Shown: positions 36,846-48,550 of the stretch, piece by piece | How the letters are laid out: each line of letters begins with the position of its first letter | Numbering within the stretch: the first letter of the stretch is position 1 | Assembly (NCBI GenBank): GCA_024138025.1 | Contig: JAMXBD010000204.1 | Span: forward strand, 744,001 to 808,000 | From: Combretum micranthum | Taxonomy: Eukaryota > Streptophyta > Magnoliopsida > Myrtales > Combretaceae | DNA length: 64,000 nt | Reading direction: 5' to 3' | Translations under genes and position numbers: made by a program | The notes under the pieces: generated by a model | The model's database searches: none | Seen by the model: the letters and a program-made list of their open reading frames with translations, nothing else | What the model was told of the DNA's origin: nothing

Positions 36846-39800
36846 CATTCGGATGAATATATAGCTGGAGTGGAAAAATTTTTAGAGATTGCACAAAATC
36901 ACAAGCAACCTGAGGATGGATTTATATTGTGTCCTTCTCGAGAGTGTCTTAATACAATATGGCATCTTGTTAGCACACTTGTAGCTCATTTGATTGATAG
37001 AGGAATGGCCTTTTCATATGAGAAATGGATTTATCATGGTGAGGAGATAGTGTAACCTAAATCAAAATGTAGTGGTATCTCTGGTAGAGATAGTGGTGAT
37101 GATAATATTACACCGATGATGTTTGATGAATGTCCAGATCATGCTATTCTTGAGGATATTATTAAAGGGACTGATGCAATGGAAGATGATTTTGCAAAAA
37201 ATGTTGGATATGAAGGGGATGATAAATTTAAAACTATTTTAGAGGATGCTCAACGCGAAGTATATCTCAGGTGTAAACAATTCTCTCTTATATCTGTTGT
37301 AACATAAATGTTGCATTTGAAAGTGGAAGGGCGACAATCAATTAAAAGTTTTAATAAGTTGTTAGAATTCTTAAATAATATTTTGCCAGAAGGTGAGAAA
37401 TTTCCTTCTACATATTATGAAATAAGAAAAATATTGTGTGATCTTGGTATGGATGGACAATCAATTCATGCATGTAAAAATGACTGCAATATTGTTTCGA
37501 AAAGAATTTAGTAACTTGGATAGTTGTCCAAAATGTAAGACACCAAGGTGGAAGGAAGGAACTAGGAATAAAAAGAAAGTTCCTCATAAGGTTCTTCGAC
37601 ATTTTCCTTTGAAATCCCGATTGCAAAGGTTGTTTATGTCTAACAAAACTGCAAAAGATATGAGATGGCTTAAGGAAGAACATGTGAATGAGGAAAATAT
37701 GTTAAGACATCCATCAGATTCCATTATATGGAAGGATTTTGATGCATAATTTCCATGGTTTACTGCAGATGCGCGTAATGTAAGACTTGGTCTTGCTATT
37801 GATGGGTTTAATCCCTTTGGTAATATGAGTAACTCATATAGTATTTGGCCGGTTGTATTGTTTCCTTACAATATGCCTCCTTGGAAATGTATGAAAGATC
37901 CTTATATTATGTTGTCCGTAGTAAGTCCTAGTCCTTGATCCCTAGGTAAAGAAATTGATGTGTTCCTCCAACCTTTGGTAGATAAGTTGAAGCATTTTTG
38001 GTACTCTAGTGTTAAAACATATGATGCAATTACTAAAGAGAAATTTTAGTTGCACATTGCTTTACTTTGGACAATTCATGACTTCCCTACATATGGTAAT
38101 GTTTTTGGTTGGACTACTAAAGGTTATAATGCTTGTCCTGTGTGTAATGTTCAAAATAGTAGTTCACATAGACAAGGTAAATTATTTTACATAGGCCATC
38201 GACAATACCTTCTAGAAGATCATTCTTCGTGTCATAGTCATAAATTTGATGGTTCTTTTGAGATTCGACCACCACCTCATGAAGTGTCTATGGAACAAAT
38301 AATGTCCTAGTTCAAGTCATATGAGGGCATAAATCTAGGGAAAGCACTTGGTCCCTCAAAGAGGAAGAGAATTGAAGATGGTACATATCGAAGTAAGAAG
38401 ATTATTTTATTTGATCTTCCATATTGGAAGAAAAATGTTTTGAGACATAATCTTGATGTCATGCATATTGAGAAAAAATATGTGATAATATTGTTGGTAT
38501 TGTTTTGAATATAGAAGGAAAAACAAAAAATACAGAGAAGGCTCGTTTAGCTCTTGATAAAATGCACATTAGGAAAGAGTTGCATCTTCATCGTGTAGGT
38601 GAAAAGCTAATTAAACCAACTAAAAGCTTCACACTTTCTTCAAAGAAAGCAGATGATTTCTTTAACTTTTTAAAAGAGGTACGTTTTCTTGATGGGTATG
38701 ATGTAAACATATCAAATGCTTTAGGTCGTAGTGATGGGAAGTTGAAAGGACTGAAAAGTCATGATTCCCACATTGTGTTACAACGTATCCTTCCTATTAG
38801 TCTTCGTAGTCAATTAGATAATGGTATTTACGCTGCAATCAGCCAATTGGCTAGATTTTTTCATGAATTATGTGCTAAAGAGTTGAAGATGGATACTTTG
38901 GTTGATTTGGAGGAAAGCATTATTTTCACTTCATGTAAGTTAGAAATGATATTTCCTCCAGCAGTTTTTGATGTTATGGTACATTTGGTGGTACACCTTT
39001 CTAGAGACACACGATTAGAGGGACGGTGCAATATAGATGGATGTATCCAGTTGAACGTTATCTTTGTGGCTTGAAGTCGACTGTTCGAAATAAAACCCCA
39101 CCCGAAGGCTCTATAGTTGAGGCATACATATTACGTGAATGTTTGTTGTTTTGTTCTCTTTATCTTAAAGGAGTTGAGACAAGATATAATAGAATGCCTC
39201 CCCTATATGATTCTGAGGTTCGAAAACATAATCAATTCTCAGTGTTCTCATAAAGAGTTAGAACTTTAACTTCTTCAAAGTACATAGATGTTGGGGATGA
39301 TTGCAAGAAGATGCATTGGTACATTTTGAACAATTGTGAAAAGATTGAGGCTTTCATAAGGTATGTTTTACTATAAGTTTTTTTTTATGAAAATATTTAA
39401 TCAATATCTACTCGTTTTAAAGTGATCTAATATATGACCTATTCAAAGGGAATATGAAGATGAACTTTTAGAAAAAAAATATGGAAAGCGTACAAAGACA
39501 CATAAGTGACGAATTTCCTAGATCGTTGCAACACAAAGTATGTATGATTTAAATGATATTAATTTTTTCATTAATAATATTTAAATGCAAATCAACACAT
39601 TCTTTTCGCATTTAGGTTTCAAAGTTAAAACAAGAAAACCCAACCATGGTGTCTGATAGCCTTTTCTTGATTGCATGTGGATTTTCAAGTCAAGCACATA
39701 TTTATTCTGGATGCATTGTGAATGGTGTAAAATTTGTTACTAAGGATCGCGATTCACTTATAATATAAAATGGTGGAGTTTGTGTAAAGGGTTACCATAA

Positions 39801-40190
39801 GGGTGAACCTTTAACATTCTATAGTCATATAGTTGTGTCATAGAAGTAAAATATCTCTTAAACTTTAAAGTATATCTTTTCAAGTGTGTTTGTTATGACC
39901 TAGGGAGACACAAACCTATTTTTGTAAGTGATGATCTTACAAGTATTAATACTAGTGAGGTATGGTATGAAAATGATCCTTATGTTCTCTCAGATCAGGT
40001 TTGCCAAGTGTTTTGTATTAGAGATCATACATATAAGGGTAGTGACTAGCAGGTTGTACAAAAGGCACGTCATTGCTCGTTTTATAATGAAGGTTTATTT
40101 CATGTTTCCATTGATGTTAATAATAATCTAGATACCAGTGTTGAAGAAATTGCATTCCATTCCAACAAGAGACATGTGCCAACTTCATTC
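36846..40190 (+). pseudogene. TNP2-type CACTA transposase gene (TNPD-like), broken
   Basis: Domains in order. A Transpos_assoc-like N-terminus: VEKFLEIAQNHKQPEDGFIL, CPSRECLN and WIYHGEEI (36850-37053). A linker: MLHLKVEGRQSIKSFNKLLE (37308). NLDSCPKCKTPRWK (37510). The Transposase_21 core: RLGLAIDGFNPFGNMSNSYS, DFPTYGNVFGWTTKGYNACP (37780-38140) and NLDVMHIEK (38450). The DUF4218 region: VHLVVHLSRDTRLEG and RWMYPVERYLCGLKS (38940-39070). The DUF4216 region after two short introns: IYSGCIVNGVKFVTKDRD and WYENDPYVLSDQVCQVF (39616-40080). It would bind and cut the CACTA ends. Frameshifts at about 37490, 38480 and 39020 and in-frame stops (for example 37053, 37748, 38047, 38308) disable it. Confidence 0.85.
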
Positions 40191-40494
40191 CAATAGACAA
40201 AATATTTATTGATATTGGTCCATTAGAGATGACAGATGTTGATGGGAGCAACTATTAGGTCGGGGATAGCGTGTAGACACACAAAGACATATGAATGAAA
40301 TAAATGATTCTTCTAAGAGTAGTGATTAAGGTTTCTTTGTATCAGAAGAAGAGGAAACTGAATTCACAGATTATAGCAGTAGTGACTATGAGTAGAATGT
40401 CTTTGATTTTGTTTATAAGTTCTTTGCACTTACTTTTATTTATGTTTTAGTGATATATGCTAATAAACTTTGTAATCATGTTTTCATTTCACAG

Positions 40495-43400
40495 ATGTCG
40501 GGTTATGGTTGTAATCGTTTAAACATGAGGCAATTTTCTCTAAGATCATATGGTTCCTAAAGGAGAAGGATGAAAGTTGCATGTTCAAGGGCCTGCAAGT
40601 AAAACTAGATTATTGCTCAATTTACATTGCTTTTTTCCTTATTGCTTTATTATTATCATTAGTTCTTTTTAATAATTATTCTTCTAGATTCCAATGAGCA
40701 ATGACGGATTGCAATGGAAGAAAATCATACTTAAGAGCTACATTTAGAGAATAATGATATTCATGAGGAGAGAATTCCTATCAATGAACGATCCCAACAT
40801 ATAGAGAAACCCTCAAGACGTGGGATCTATAGGGGAAAGAAGTTAAAAAAATTAGTCACAATGATGGTAAGTATCCAGAACTTGTTTTGCATGGGAAAGA
40901 TGATAGTCGTCCAATAGGGGCCTATTCAAACTTATTAGCAAAAGAGTTTACTTTTGCAATATGAAAGAGGGCTCCTCTTAGGTGGCGGAAATCTAGAACG
41001 TGCCAAACCATATCGAGGACTTGAAAAACGACAAGAAGAATGGGAGAAGTTATGTGACTACTTTGATCAACAATCATTTAAGGTTCAATATGTATATTTT
41101 ATTTCATATATAAAAAATACTCTTTTTATCTTTCTACCCATTATTTTGAGCAAAAATACTATCAAGTTATTTCAAATGGATAGAGCAGCCTAAAGAGAGA
41201 AAATTAATTGACTACTTTACTGATGTTACTAATTTATAAAGTTTATTAATCTATATGGCATGATTTTATAGCCTCATTCTATTGTACATATTTTGTTGAT
41301 ATGTAATACTCATTCATTGACAACATTTATGCATAGAAAGTAGAGATATTTTGTATTTAACTATATGACATTTTTGTTGTTTTTTTTAGGGGGTTTCAAT
41401 TATCATCTAATTTTTATGTTTAACTCTAAAAAGTTTTTATAGATTTTTCTACACTCGTGATGATTTGTGTCAAGGGTGTTCCCAGAGATTCCTCTAATTG
41501 AACCGCTATGTCATGCTATTGGACAACCTTTTGGGCTATGATTGTTTCCATCACACACACACACACACATGTGTGTGTGTGTGTGTTGCTTTAACATGCT
41601 TCTTCTGATGGTGTATGAAAAAGAAATACTATCAACTTTATTTATTTAATTTCATTTAAGTGAAATGCAATTAACCTTTTTATGTATCATATGTAGGAAA
41701 AGTCTCAAAGGAATATAAAAAATAGGAGTTACATTCCCTATAACCATGTTATGGGGAGTAAATCATTTGTTCAAGCTCGACTTGAGCGAGAGGTTAGTAA
41801 TGATCATATTATGATTAAATTAGTATGTTTGCATTATGTTACTAATCCTTCGCTTTTTACCTTTTAGAAATCTAGTGAAAAAATTGGTGAGATTGAAATG
41901 TTTCAAGTGTGTCATGAGAAAAATGGAGCTTGGGTGAATGAAACTGCCAAAGACATGTATGTATTCTCACATTATGTTCTTTGTATTCATTCTAATATAT
42001 CATTTGAAACAAAGTTTTTGGTTTTATATACGAGTACACTATTATCTTTAAATTTTATTCAATGATGCAATTATATTGAATATACGTTATAATTATGTCT
42101 TACAATTTTTCCCTTCTTCGTTTAAATATTTTATGATACAAATAACTCATGAACATTACAATTTTAGGGAGACTCATTTTGAATTTTTTAAACATCTTAT
42201 AATTTTTTATTAACATTGTCACTAAAGGGCATTATTGTTGATTAGAAATTGATAGTTGCAGCTAATTATTGACTATTTTCTTGATTCAATATAGCTTTAG
42301 TAAATATGTCATTTGTATGTATCATCAACATAATGATTTATGACAAGACTTGTTTTTATTATTTTTCCTATGAATTCATGTTATGATATAAAATATAGAA
42401 AAGGTTGTTTGAAGATTATAAGATTTGTAATATGTGTGATATAAGAGAATTGGTTGGATATTGATGAAGGACTTGGTAATGGTTTTGGAGAAATGGAAGA
42501 AGATTTCACTATGAGATATATGTGCAATATGAAGTATTGTCATGGAACATTGGGTCCTGTACTACCATAAGAAGGTTGAATTTTATTTACCCACAAGAAG
42601 ATTGACTTTTATTTAATATTATAGTAATGTATATGGGTAACGAAGGCATGCAAATGAGGAAGAGGAAATGAAGTATGAGTTCTTCCAATCTATGAGTTTC
42701 CTTTCGATCCATTTTGTTGAGATTTTGTTATGCAGTTATTTTTCTTTATGTAAGAGAGGCAATTGTCTTGGTACAACTCTCTTAAAAGAATTGTAGTGAT
42801 TTATATTAAATTATCTTATTGTAATTGGTTGCAGATTAATTTTAGATTTGCTCATTCTATTTGATAAATAATTCAAGCTTAATGATAGTTTACTCATTGT
42901 GATTAAAAAAACAATAATAATAAAATTGAATCAATTAATAGAATCCTGACATATTGCATATTATTATTGTAGTGTACTTAAAACTTTGTAAGGGCTGACT
43001 TTGCGTGAAGTTGTATTAAAATATGACATATAGCATATGCATAATACCTTTTTGGAGGATTCATGTAGTGTCTCAATTTTTTAGTTTTGCAATTCCTTTT
43101 GATTATGCATACCATTGTTATCATATTTGGTTGCTTCTTTTATATCTAAAAAACTATCTATTGTGCACAAGTCATGTGATAATTAAATATAATAATAAAA
43201 AAAACGTAAGAAATATTACAAGAATGATAATTGTGAAGTTTAGTTCATCTTAAATATTTAAAATATTAGAAGTTTAATTACCCATGTGCTAAGTATTTCA
43301 CTACAACTTTATGTACATATAAAAAGTTGCTAATAATTATGTTTGTATGTTTGTTTTATACACATTATATTCAATTAATTTTTTATACGTGATAGTTATT

Positions 43401-43760
43401 ATCAATTATGTATTAATTGTATACTTTTTATTTTCTATTAGGCAAAAACGGTTGACCTCAAAGAACAATCTCAACAAGCTGAGAATGAAAATGTTGAGCT
43501 TTCAGAGATTGAAATATTATCAAAAGTTTTGGGGCATAGATCTGGATACTCACGTAGTCTTGGTCATGGCGGTCCAAAGCCTAAGATACATACATCAAGT
43601 ACATGCTCATGCTCTTCAAGAAATGTACAACAAAACTCATACATAGAGGAGAGAATGAAGACTTTAGAAAATGAAGTTGCTACGCTAAAAGCCTTAATTG
43701 CTCAAGTACCTGGATTAGCATCTAGAATATCTTCTACTATGAATGGTTTATGTTTTGTAT
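40495..43760 (+). pseudogene. Second CACTA gene, Transposase_24 (Ptta/En/Spm) type, interrupted
   Basis: Exons inferred from gt...ag borders and family motifs: about 40495-41083 (RGIYRGKKLKKLV, ERAKPYRGLEKRQEEWEKLC then DYFD), 41697-41793 (NRSYIPYNHVMGSKSFVQAR), 41868-41956 (IEMFQVCHEKNGAWVNETAK) and 43442-43755 (ELSEIEILSKVLGHRSGYSR, then a coiled-coil end ERMKTLENEVATLKALI). These are the landmarks of the plant Transposase_24 proteins, the TNPA-like partner gene of CACTA elements thought to bind the subterminal repeats. Stops and frame breaks occur in the first exon. A (CA)n(TG)n palindrome lies in the intron at 41552-41587. Confidence 0.7.
41552..41587. repeat. (CA)9(TG)8 palindrome
   Basis: Nine CA units run directly into eight TG units around a central catg, giving 17-nt arms that are perfect complements. 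Both arms are alternating purine-pyrimidine. Located in an intron of the second CACTA gene. Confidence 0.9.
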
Positions 43761-44236
43761 TTATGAACTTTTTTCCTTTATGTTCTAATTTCTTTCATAT
43801 TGTATTTATTGAACCTCGTTTTTCTATATTATCAAACTTGTATTTCATTTTGATTATATTTTATCATTTAATATAATTCACTTATATATATATATATTAA
43901 ATAATCAAAATAATTCATAATTGAAAATAATTTTTAAAATTGAAAATCTTTCCTCTTGCTCTTGCAACGTAGTAGTTTATTGCTCTGATCGAAAAATGGT
44001 GTTGGGATAAATCATATTGTAAACAAAATAAGTTGTTCTAATACCTTATTTTGTTGTTGGCAACAACTATACCAATGGCAACAACTTTTTTTATAGTGTT
44101 ACCATAGGCTATGGCCACTACCCTTTGGCAACAACATTGGCCAACGACAAAAGTTGTTGGAAGAAGCTATTAGGATGAATATAATATCTATAGCAACAAA
44201 GTAGTTTTCTTGGTATGGATCTTTTTTGTGGTAGTG

Positions 44237-44469
44237 ATATATGTTTATAGTGGATCTATATCTTATATGTAAATATGATGTAAATGTCATGTTTTTTTAA
44301 AAAGTTTTAAGAGTTGATAGTTCTTAAAATTTGTTCTTATAAGAGATTTAGGTAAACAAATATCCAAACTAATCCTGGTAAACAATCTTACATAAATACT
44401 GCAGATTATATGTGGTTGGGGATCTAGATTCACCTACTTTAAATATCAGGGCGAGTCCGGGTCTTTACA
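44237..44469 (+). mobile_element. Solo LTR A, right portion
   Basis: Follows the CACTA terminus, starting with the duplicated ata, and ends gggtctttaca at 44469, comparable to the ggggcgttaca end of LTR B. It is followed by caact (44470-44474), identical to 22124-22128. Together with 22129-24504 this makes an LTR of about 2.6 kb. Confidence 0.75.
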
Positions 44470-44737
44470 CAACTTTATGAACAAAAGATCTTTTTTTCCC
44501 CCTTAGTCGCAGGGGGCTATCTCTTGATTTTTGAAGTTTAATTTTACTAGGTTCTTGTACATCTCTAAATTGAGAAGATTTTCTAAAAATTTTCCCAAGC
44601 TTCGTTACACTACAATAATCTTAGTCAACTCTCTTTGGCCTATCTTATTAAACTTAGGAAGATCTTAACTTAGTTGAACTCATCTTCTTTTAAAACCCAA
44701 TGGATGAAATAAGATCAAACATTAACATTTATAAATG

Positions 44738-45071
44738 GGAAAATCGTTTGAGGGTAAATTCATCTAAAGTATTAAGGTTACAAGTGATTCAAAAAAAAAA
44801 AAAAAAATCAATCTTTTGGGATAAATTCATTTAAGTTATCAATATTTCAAGAGGTCAAAAAGATATATCAATGGTTTACAAAATGAGTCAAATAAGGTGT
44901 TAATAATTGATCATAAACGAAAATTTAAAAAACTTAATTGAAAACTAATCAAAATATTAATACCTTGAATAAACTTTGTAAAAGGTCAATACATTATTTA
45001 ATTCACTCTACAAAAAATTAATATCTCGTTTTAAAACACTTAAAATGTTAATACATTTAGTGTAATTTACC
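44738..45071. mobile_element. Small fold-back element, copy 1
   Basis: A 334-bp non-coding segment with internal inverted and repeated words (ataaattcatttaag, atcaatatttcaag, and their complements near the right end). It is flanked by the direct repeat catttataaatg (44726-44737 and 45072-45083), which is also nearly palindromic. Similar in wording to 54212-54467. Probably a Mutator-like or other non-autonomous DNA element. Confidence 0.5.
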
Positions 45072-45532
45072 CATTTATAAATGAAGACTTGCTTTTCCTC
45101 AGTTTCATCATTACAAGCATTGTGAAGATTTTGGGAAATGGTGTCATTCTGCTAAAATCACTCTACAAAGGATCAACATAGCTAACTAATCAAGAACGAA
45201 TGAAGAATGAGTAGGAACGCTTAGTCCATTTTGTTACAACACATGTTTTTGAGAAATCGAGTTTATCAATTCCTTTTCTTATGCCTCTTTCTCCAACAAT
45301 ATCCCTCTACATGTCGTCAGTCTGAGACTTCTCTAAGTTAATCATCATACAATTTGCACATGACAAGTTATTATAACAACCTACCGACAAATGGATAAAT
45401 AAAACTATTAGAGAGTAAATTTCACTCAAGCTAGCTTTGTTTTTCCACTTTTTCACTTTGAGAACCTGTGTTTTTAGGAAAAAAAAAAATTTATACCATT
45501 AGTAGATGTCATTAATCTCAAGGAAAAAAAAG

Positions 45533-46581
45533 TGTTGAACTGGTGGGTTCAATGTGAATTTTGATGAGGAAATACATTATATAATTACTCGTTAGAGTTA
45601 ATTTACACTTAATTAGCACAACTTATGTGTAATATAATATATTTGCATTTGTAAGGTGTGAATACACGATGATCCATATCAAGTTGAAGTGATTCAACCT
45701 TGTGCGAAGATGTCTTATTGTTTTTATGCAAGTGAAATAATAGGTTCATACCATTTGGGAAGGAATTTTGACTAGTTGAAGAGGAAAAATCCGAGCTAAG
45801 TGTGCAACAATTCAGACCCTTTTGCAAACAGTTCAAATTACTTTATGAATTCTAGCCCGGTAGTCTGGACCATTTCGTGCATAGAATGTTTGCATGATGC
45901 AAACCACTCTAAAGGGCTCGAATAAGTGACAAATAGTCTAGATCTATTATGTTTTTACTAGCATTTTGAGTGCATTTAATGCAAGATCTTCTATAAGGGA
46001 TTTGTGCCCAATATCTAAAGATTGAAGACCGATATAAATGAGCTTGTGGCCAATTCTTTTAATCAACTTTTGATCTTTTCATTTGCTATCCAACAAAATA
46101 TTAAGTGTTCTTAGCATTTGTCATTTTGTATATCATTTTTCTTGTTTTTAGAGAGTGAAATAAGTGTAGTAGTTAGAAATTCACTTGCAAATTATCGTAC
46201 AAGCACTACACAAAATTGTTGAATGATCATTTGTGAGGATTTTGAGTTATGCATAGTGTGAGTGTGATATTTGTAAGGGCATAACTATAGTATGTTTGAG
46301 TTGCAGCTCATTGGAAGCTTTGTTTGTTTCAGAGATAAAGTGTATTTGCAGTCCTCCATTGAAGGCATTTGTGTGGACCATGGACATTATGAGACAAATT
46401 AAACTCCACATTATGTCTAGGCTCATTTCTCTCTCTCCCTAATTTACATATTTTTGTTATTTATTTGTTAAATTGCATTGTTTAGACATTGGATATTAAA
46501 AAGAGAAAAATTAGCCATAAAACTCAATTTATCTCCCACTTCCCTCTTGAGTTTTATCTTAGGTATTAAATATGTTTTACA
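45533..46581 (+). repeat. 5' LTR of a Ty1/Copia element
   Basis: It begins TGTTGAACTGGTGGG and ends atatgttttaca, immediately followed by attggtattaaaacc (46582 on), a mutated version of the TTGGTATCAGAGC initiator-methionine primer site. The right part carries a pyrimidine-rich ctctctctcccta stretch. No matching 3' LTR was found, so the start is inferred from the TG and from its resemblance to SIRE-like LTR starts. Confidence 0.5.
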
Positions 46582-46689
46582 ATTGGTATTAAAACCATGC
46601 TCTAGGCTATAATGCTTAATCGCATCTAGAGAAAAAGATTATGGCTAATAACACCCTAGAATATCTAGAAGGTTAAGCAATAAATAAGT

Positions 46690-47440
46690 TGTCTTTATTA
46701 GTCGGTAATAATTATATTTATTAGAAACACAGAATGAAAAACTTTCTAAGAGCTCAAGAGATAACGCTGTGGCATATAGTTGAAAATGGGCTTATAAAAA
46801 TTGAAGGTAAAGAAGAAAAAAATTACACTAAGGTGGAAAAGGAAAGAATTTAATTGAATGAAATAACTATGAATATTTTGCATTGTGGTATAAATGAAAA
46901 TGATTTTAGTAAAATAAGCACATGTCAAATGCTATGCAAATTTGAGATGAATGGTAAAATATTCATGAACAAACTTCAAGAGCAAAGGTCATTATAATAA
47001 GGTTATTATGTAGAGAATTTGAAATTTTTAAAATGAAATCTAATGAGTCAGTTGACAAGATACATGCTAGATTTACCAACATCTTGAATTAATTGATAAT
47101 ACTTAGCAAGAATTCTACTAATATTGAGATTAATTCCAAAATTCTTAAGTCTTTACTAAGAGAATTGGAGGCTGAAAGAACTGCTATAGAGGAAGGGCAC
47201 GAATTGAGCCAACTTTCATAAGAACAAATTCTTGGAACATTCAAGACAGATGAATGATTAAAAAGTAAGGAGATGAATCTCAAAGGAAGGAGATGGTACT
47301 CAAAGTATCATGCTCAAGCCCAAACGAGGATGATGAGAGTGAAGAAGACAAAGAGGAAGAGTGTGACAAGTTTACAAAGAAATTTACAAAATTTTTGAAG
47401 TTCAACAAAAATATGAGTTTGGCTCAATGACGAAAGAAGT
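46690..47440 (+). pseudogene. Ty1/Copia Gag fragment (UBN2-like), broken
   Basis: The plus strand shows GNNYIYWKHRMKNFLRAQE-like sequence, then LWHIVENGL and ALNAI-like LNEITMNILHCGINENDF (46710-46915), ISTCQMLCKFEMN, and a later EDEESEEDKEEE-type acidic tail near 47320-47370. These fit the UBN2/Gag family of plant Copia elements (W...V.nG, iws.a, MkdsEsv, kiLrSLp). It follows the LTR and primer site at 45533-46600. Stops and frameshifts abound and no protease, integrase or RT follows, so the element is truncated. Confidence 0.6.
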
Positions 47441-47715
47441 AACCGTATGTTTCATGCACGTACTTTTTCTTATTAAACTAGTCAAAACGAAGACGAATCA
47501 TAATGGAAACGGGTTTGACTATTTCTGAAAGAAGCATATTCTTAGAAAAAGGTAGCAATTCTTTTGAGTTTAAAGAGAATTTCAATATGGATGGATAAAA
47601 TTACACGCAACAATAAGCACATTTAGCGACCTTGAGAGGATGGTAATGCTGTAATGGACTTTTCTTCTGAGTAACGGCATTGTACTAACGGCAATACACT
47701 AATGGCAATAATTTT

Positions 47716-47745
47716 TCTTTCTTTCTTTCTTTCTTTTTTTCCTTT
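47716..47745 (+). repeat. (TTTC)n microsatellite
   Basis: Five or so ttct/ttc units followed by a T-rich run. Confidence 0.7.
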
Positions 47746-47889
47746 CCAAAATACAAGTTTAGTGGGTAAAAAAATGAAAAATACAGGTATCTAAATTCTA
47801 AAGTGAGAAAACCAGATATCCTAAGTGAAATTTAACGGTTATTATATTATACATTGATTATTTTTAAGTATTTAAGTTATTTAATCATC

Positions 47890-48550
47890 TAACATTAAAT
47901 AATGTAGATATATGACTCTGATTATAAAGGCTTTAGACCTAATTTTTATTTGGAATTAACTCTTTAGGCTAATGTGATTAGGCTTAAATAGTCAGACCCA
48001 ATTATACTAGGATGATTATAGGAGAATGCATAGAAGGCATGAAGTAGAACTCGTTGGAATTGGCCTATCCAATTCTAATATTTCTCAAATTGGCTCACAC
48101 ATATTACAAATGAAAGCCTCAATGGACTCAAATCTACAATGAAGTCCACTTCTATATCCATTATGAAAGGGATTTATCTTAGCCATTGGTCATCTATCTA
48201 ATCCGACAGACAACATTGACAGCTAGATGCTCTATAAATACCTTTAGTACTTACCTAGTTTGAGAAAGCGAAATCTTAGACAAATGCTGCCGTGCTATTA
48301 GATTTCCATTTTTATGAATCAATTACTTGACTCACTTAAGAATGCATACGGCATTTGTGGTATTTAGTGAGGTTGATGCTTTTAGCTTCCTCGCCTGTCA
48401 CACATGTGCTAGAGCCTATTGAGTTTGCTTACTCCTCCTCTCTACACGATTCTCTCCTAATTACCCTTATACGTGATATTTTCTTAGGTCACGTGTAGCG
48501 CGATAATCACGCAGCATGCACGTGATCATTGTATCCTGAATCATACCAAC
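47890..48550 (+). mobile_element. Possible solo LTR (Copia-like)
   Basis: Contains TATAAATA (48233-48240), a pyrimidine-rich stretch cctcctctctacacg (48436 on) and a terminal part ggtcacgtgtagcgcgataa like the 3' ends of some Copia LTRs. No target duplication or paired LTR could be shown, so the ends are guesses. Confidence 0.3.

Larger units (their letters stand above)
24505..44236 (+). mobile_element. CACTA (En/Spm) DNA transposon, 19.7 kb
   Basis: The left end is tactacaaaaaaatt (24505-24519) and the right end, read on the minus strand, CACTACCACAAAAAAG (44236-44221). The first base of the left copy is changed from C. The 3-bp target duplication ata is on both sides (24502-24504, 44237-44239). 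Short subterminal repeats of the gccaacaa/ttgttggc type are clustered near both ends (24527-24545, 44052-44160). The plus strand carries a TNP2-type transposase gene then a Transposase_24-type gene, the standard CACTA pair. Both are broken, so the copy is not autonomous. It contains an hAT insertion and a solo LTR, which explains part of its size. Confidence 0.88.

Noticed and set aside
44041..44098. Alternative right end of the CACTA element at ttttttatagtg (about 44098)
   Set aside because: It resembles a terminus on the minus strand, but the following tta does not match the left duplication ata, whereas the end at 44236 (CACTACCACAAAA) is followed by ata.
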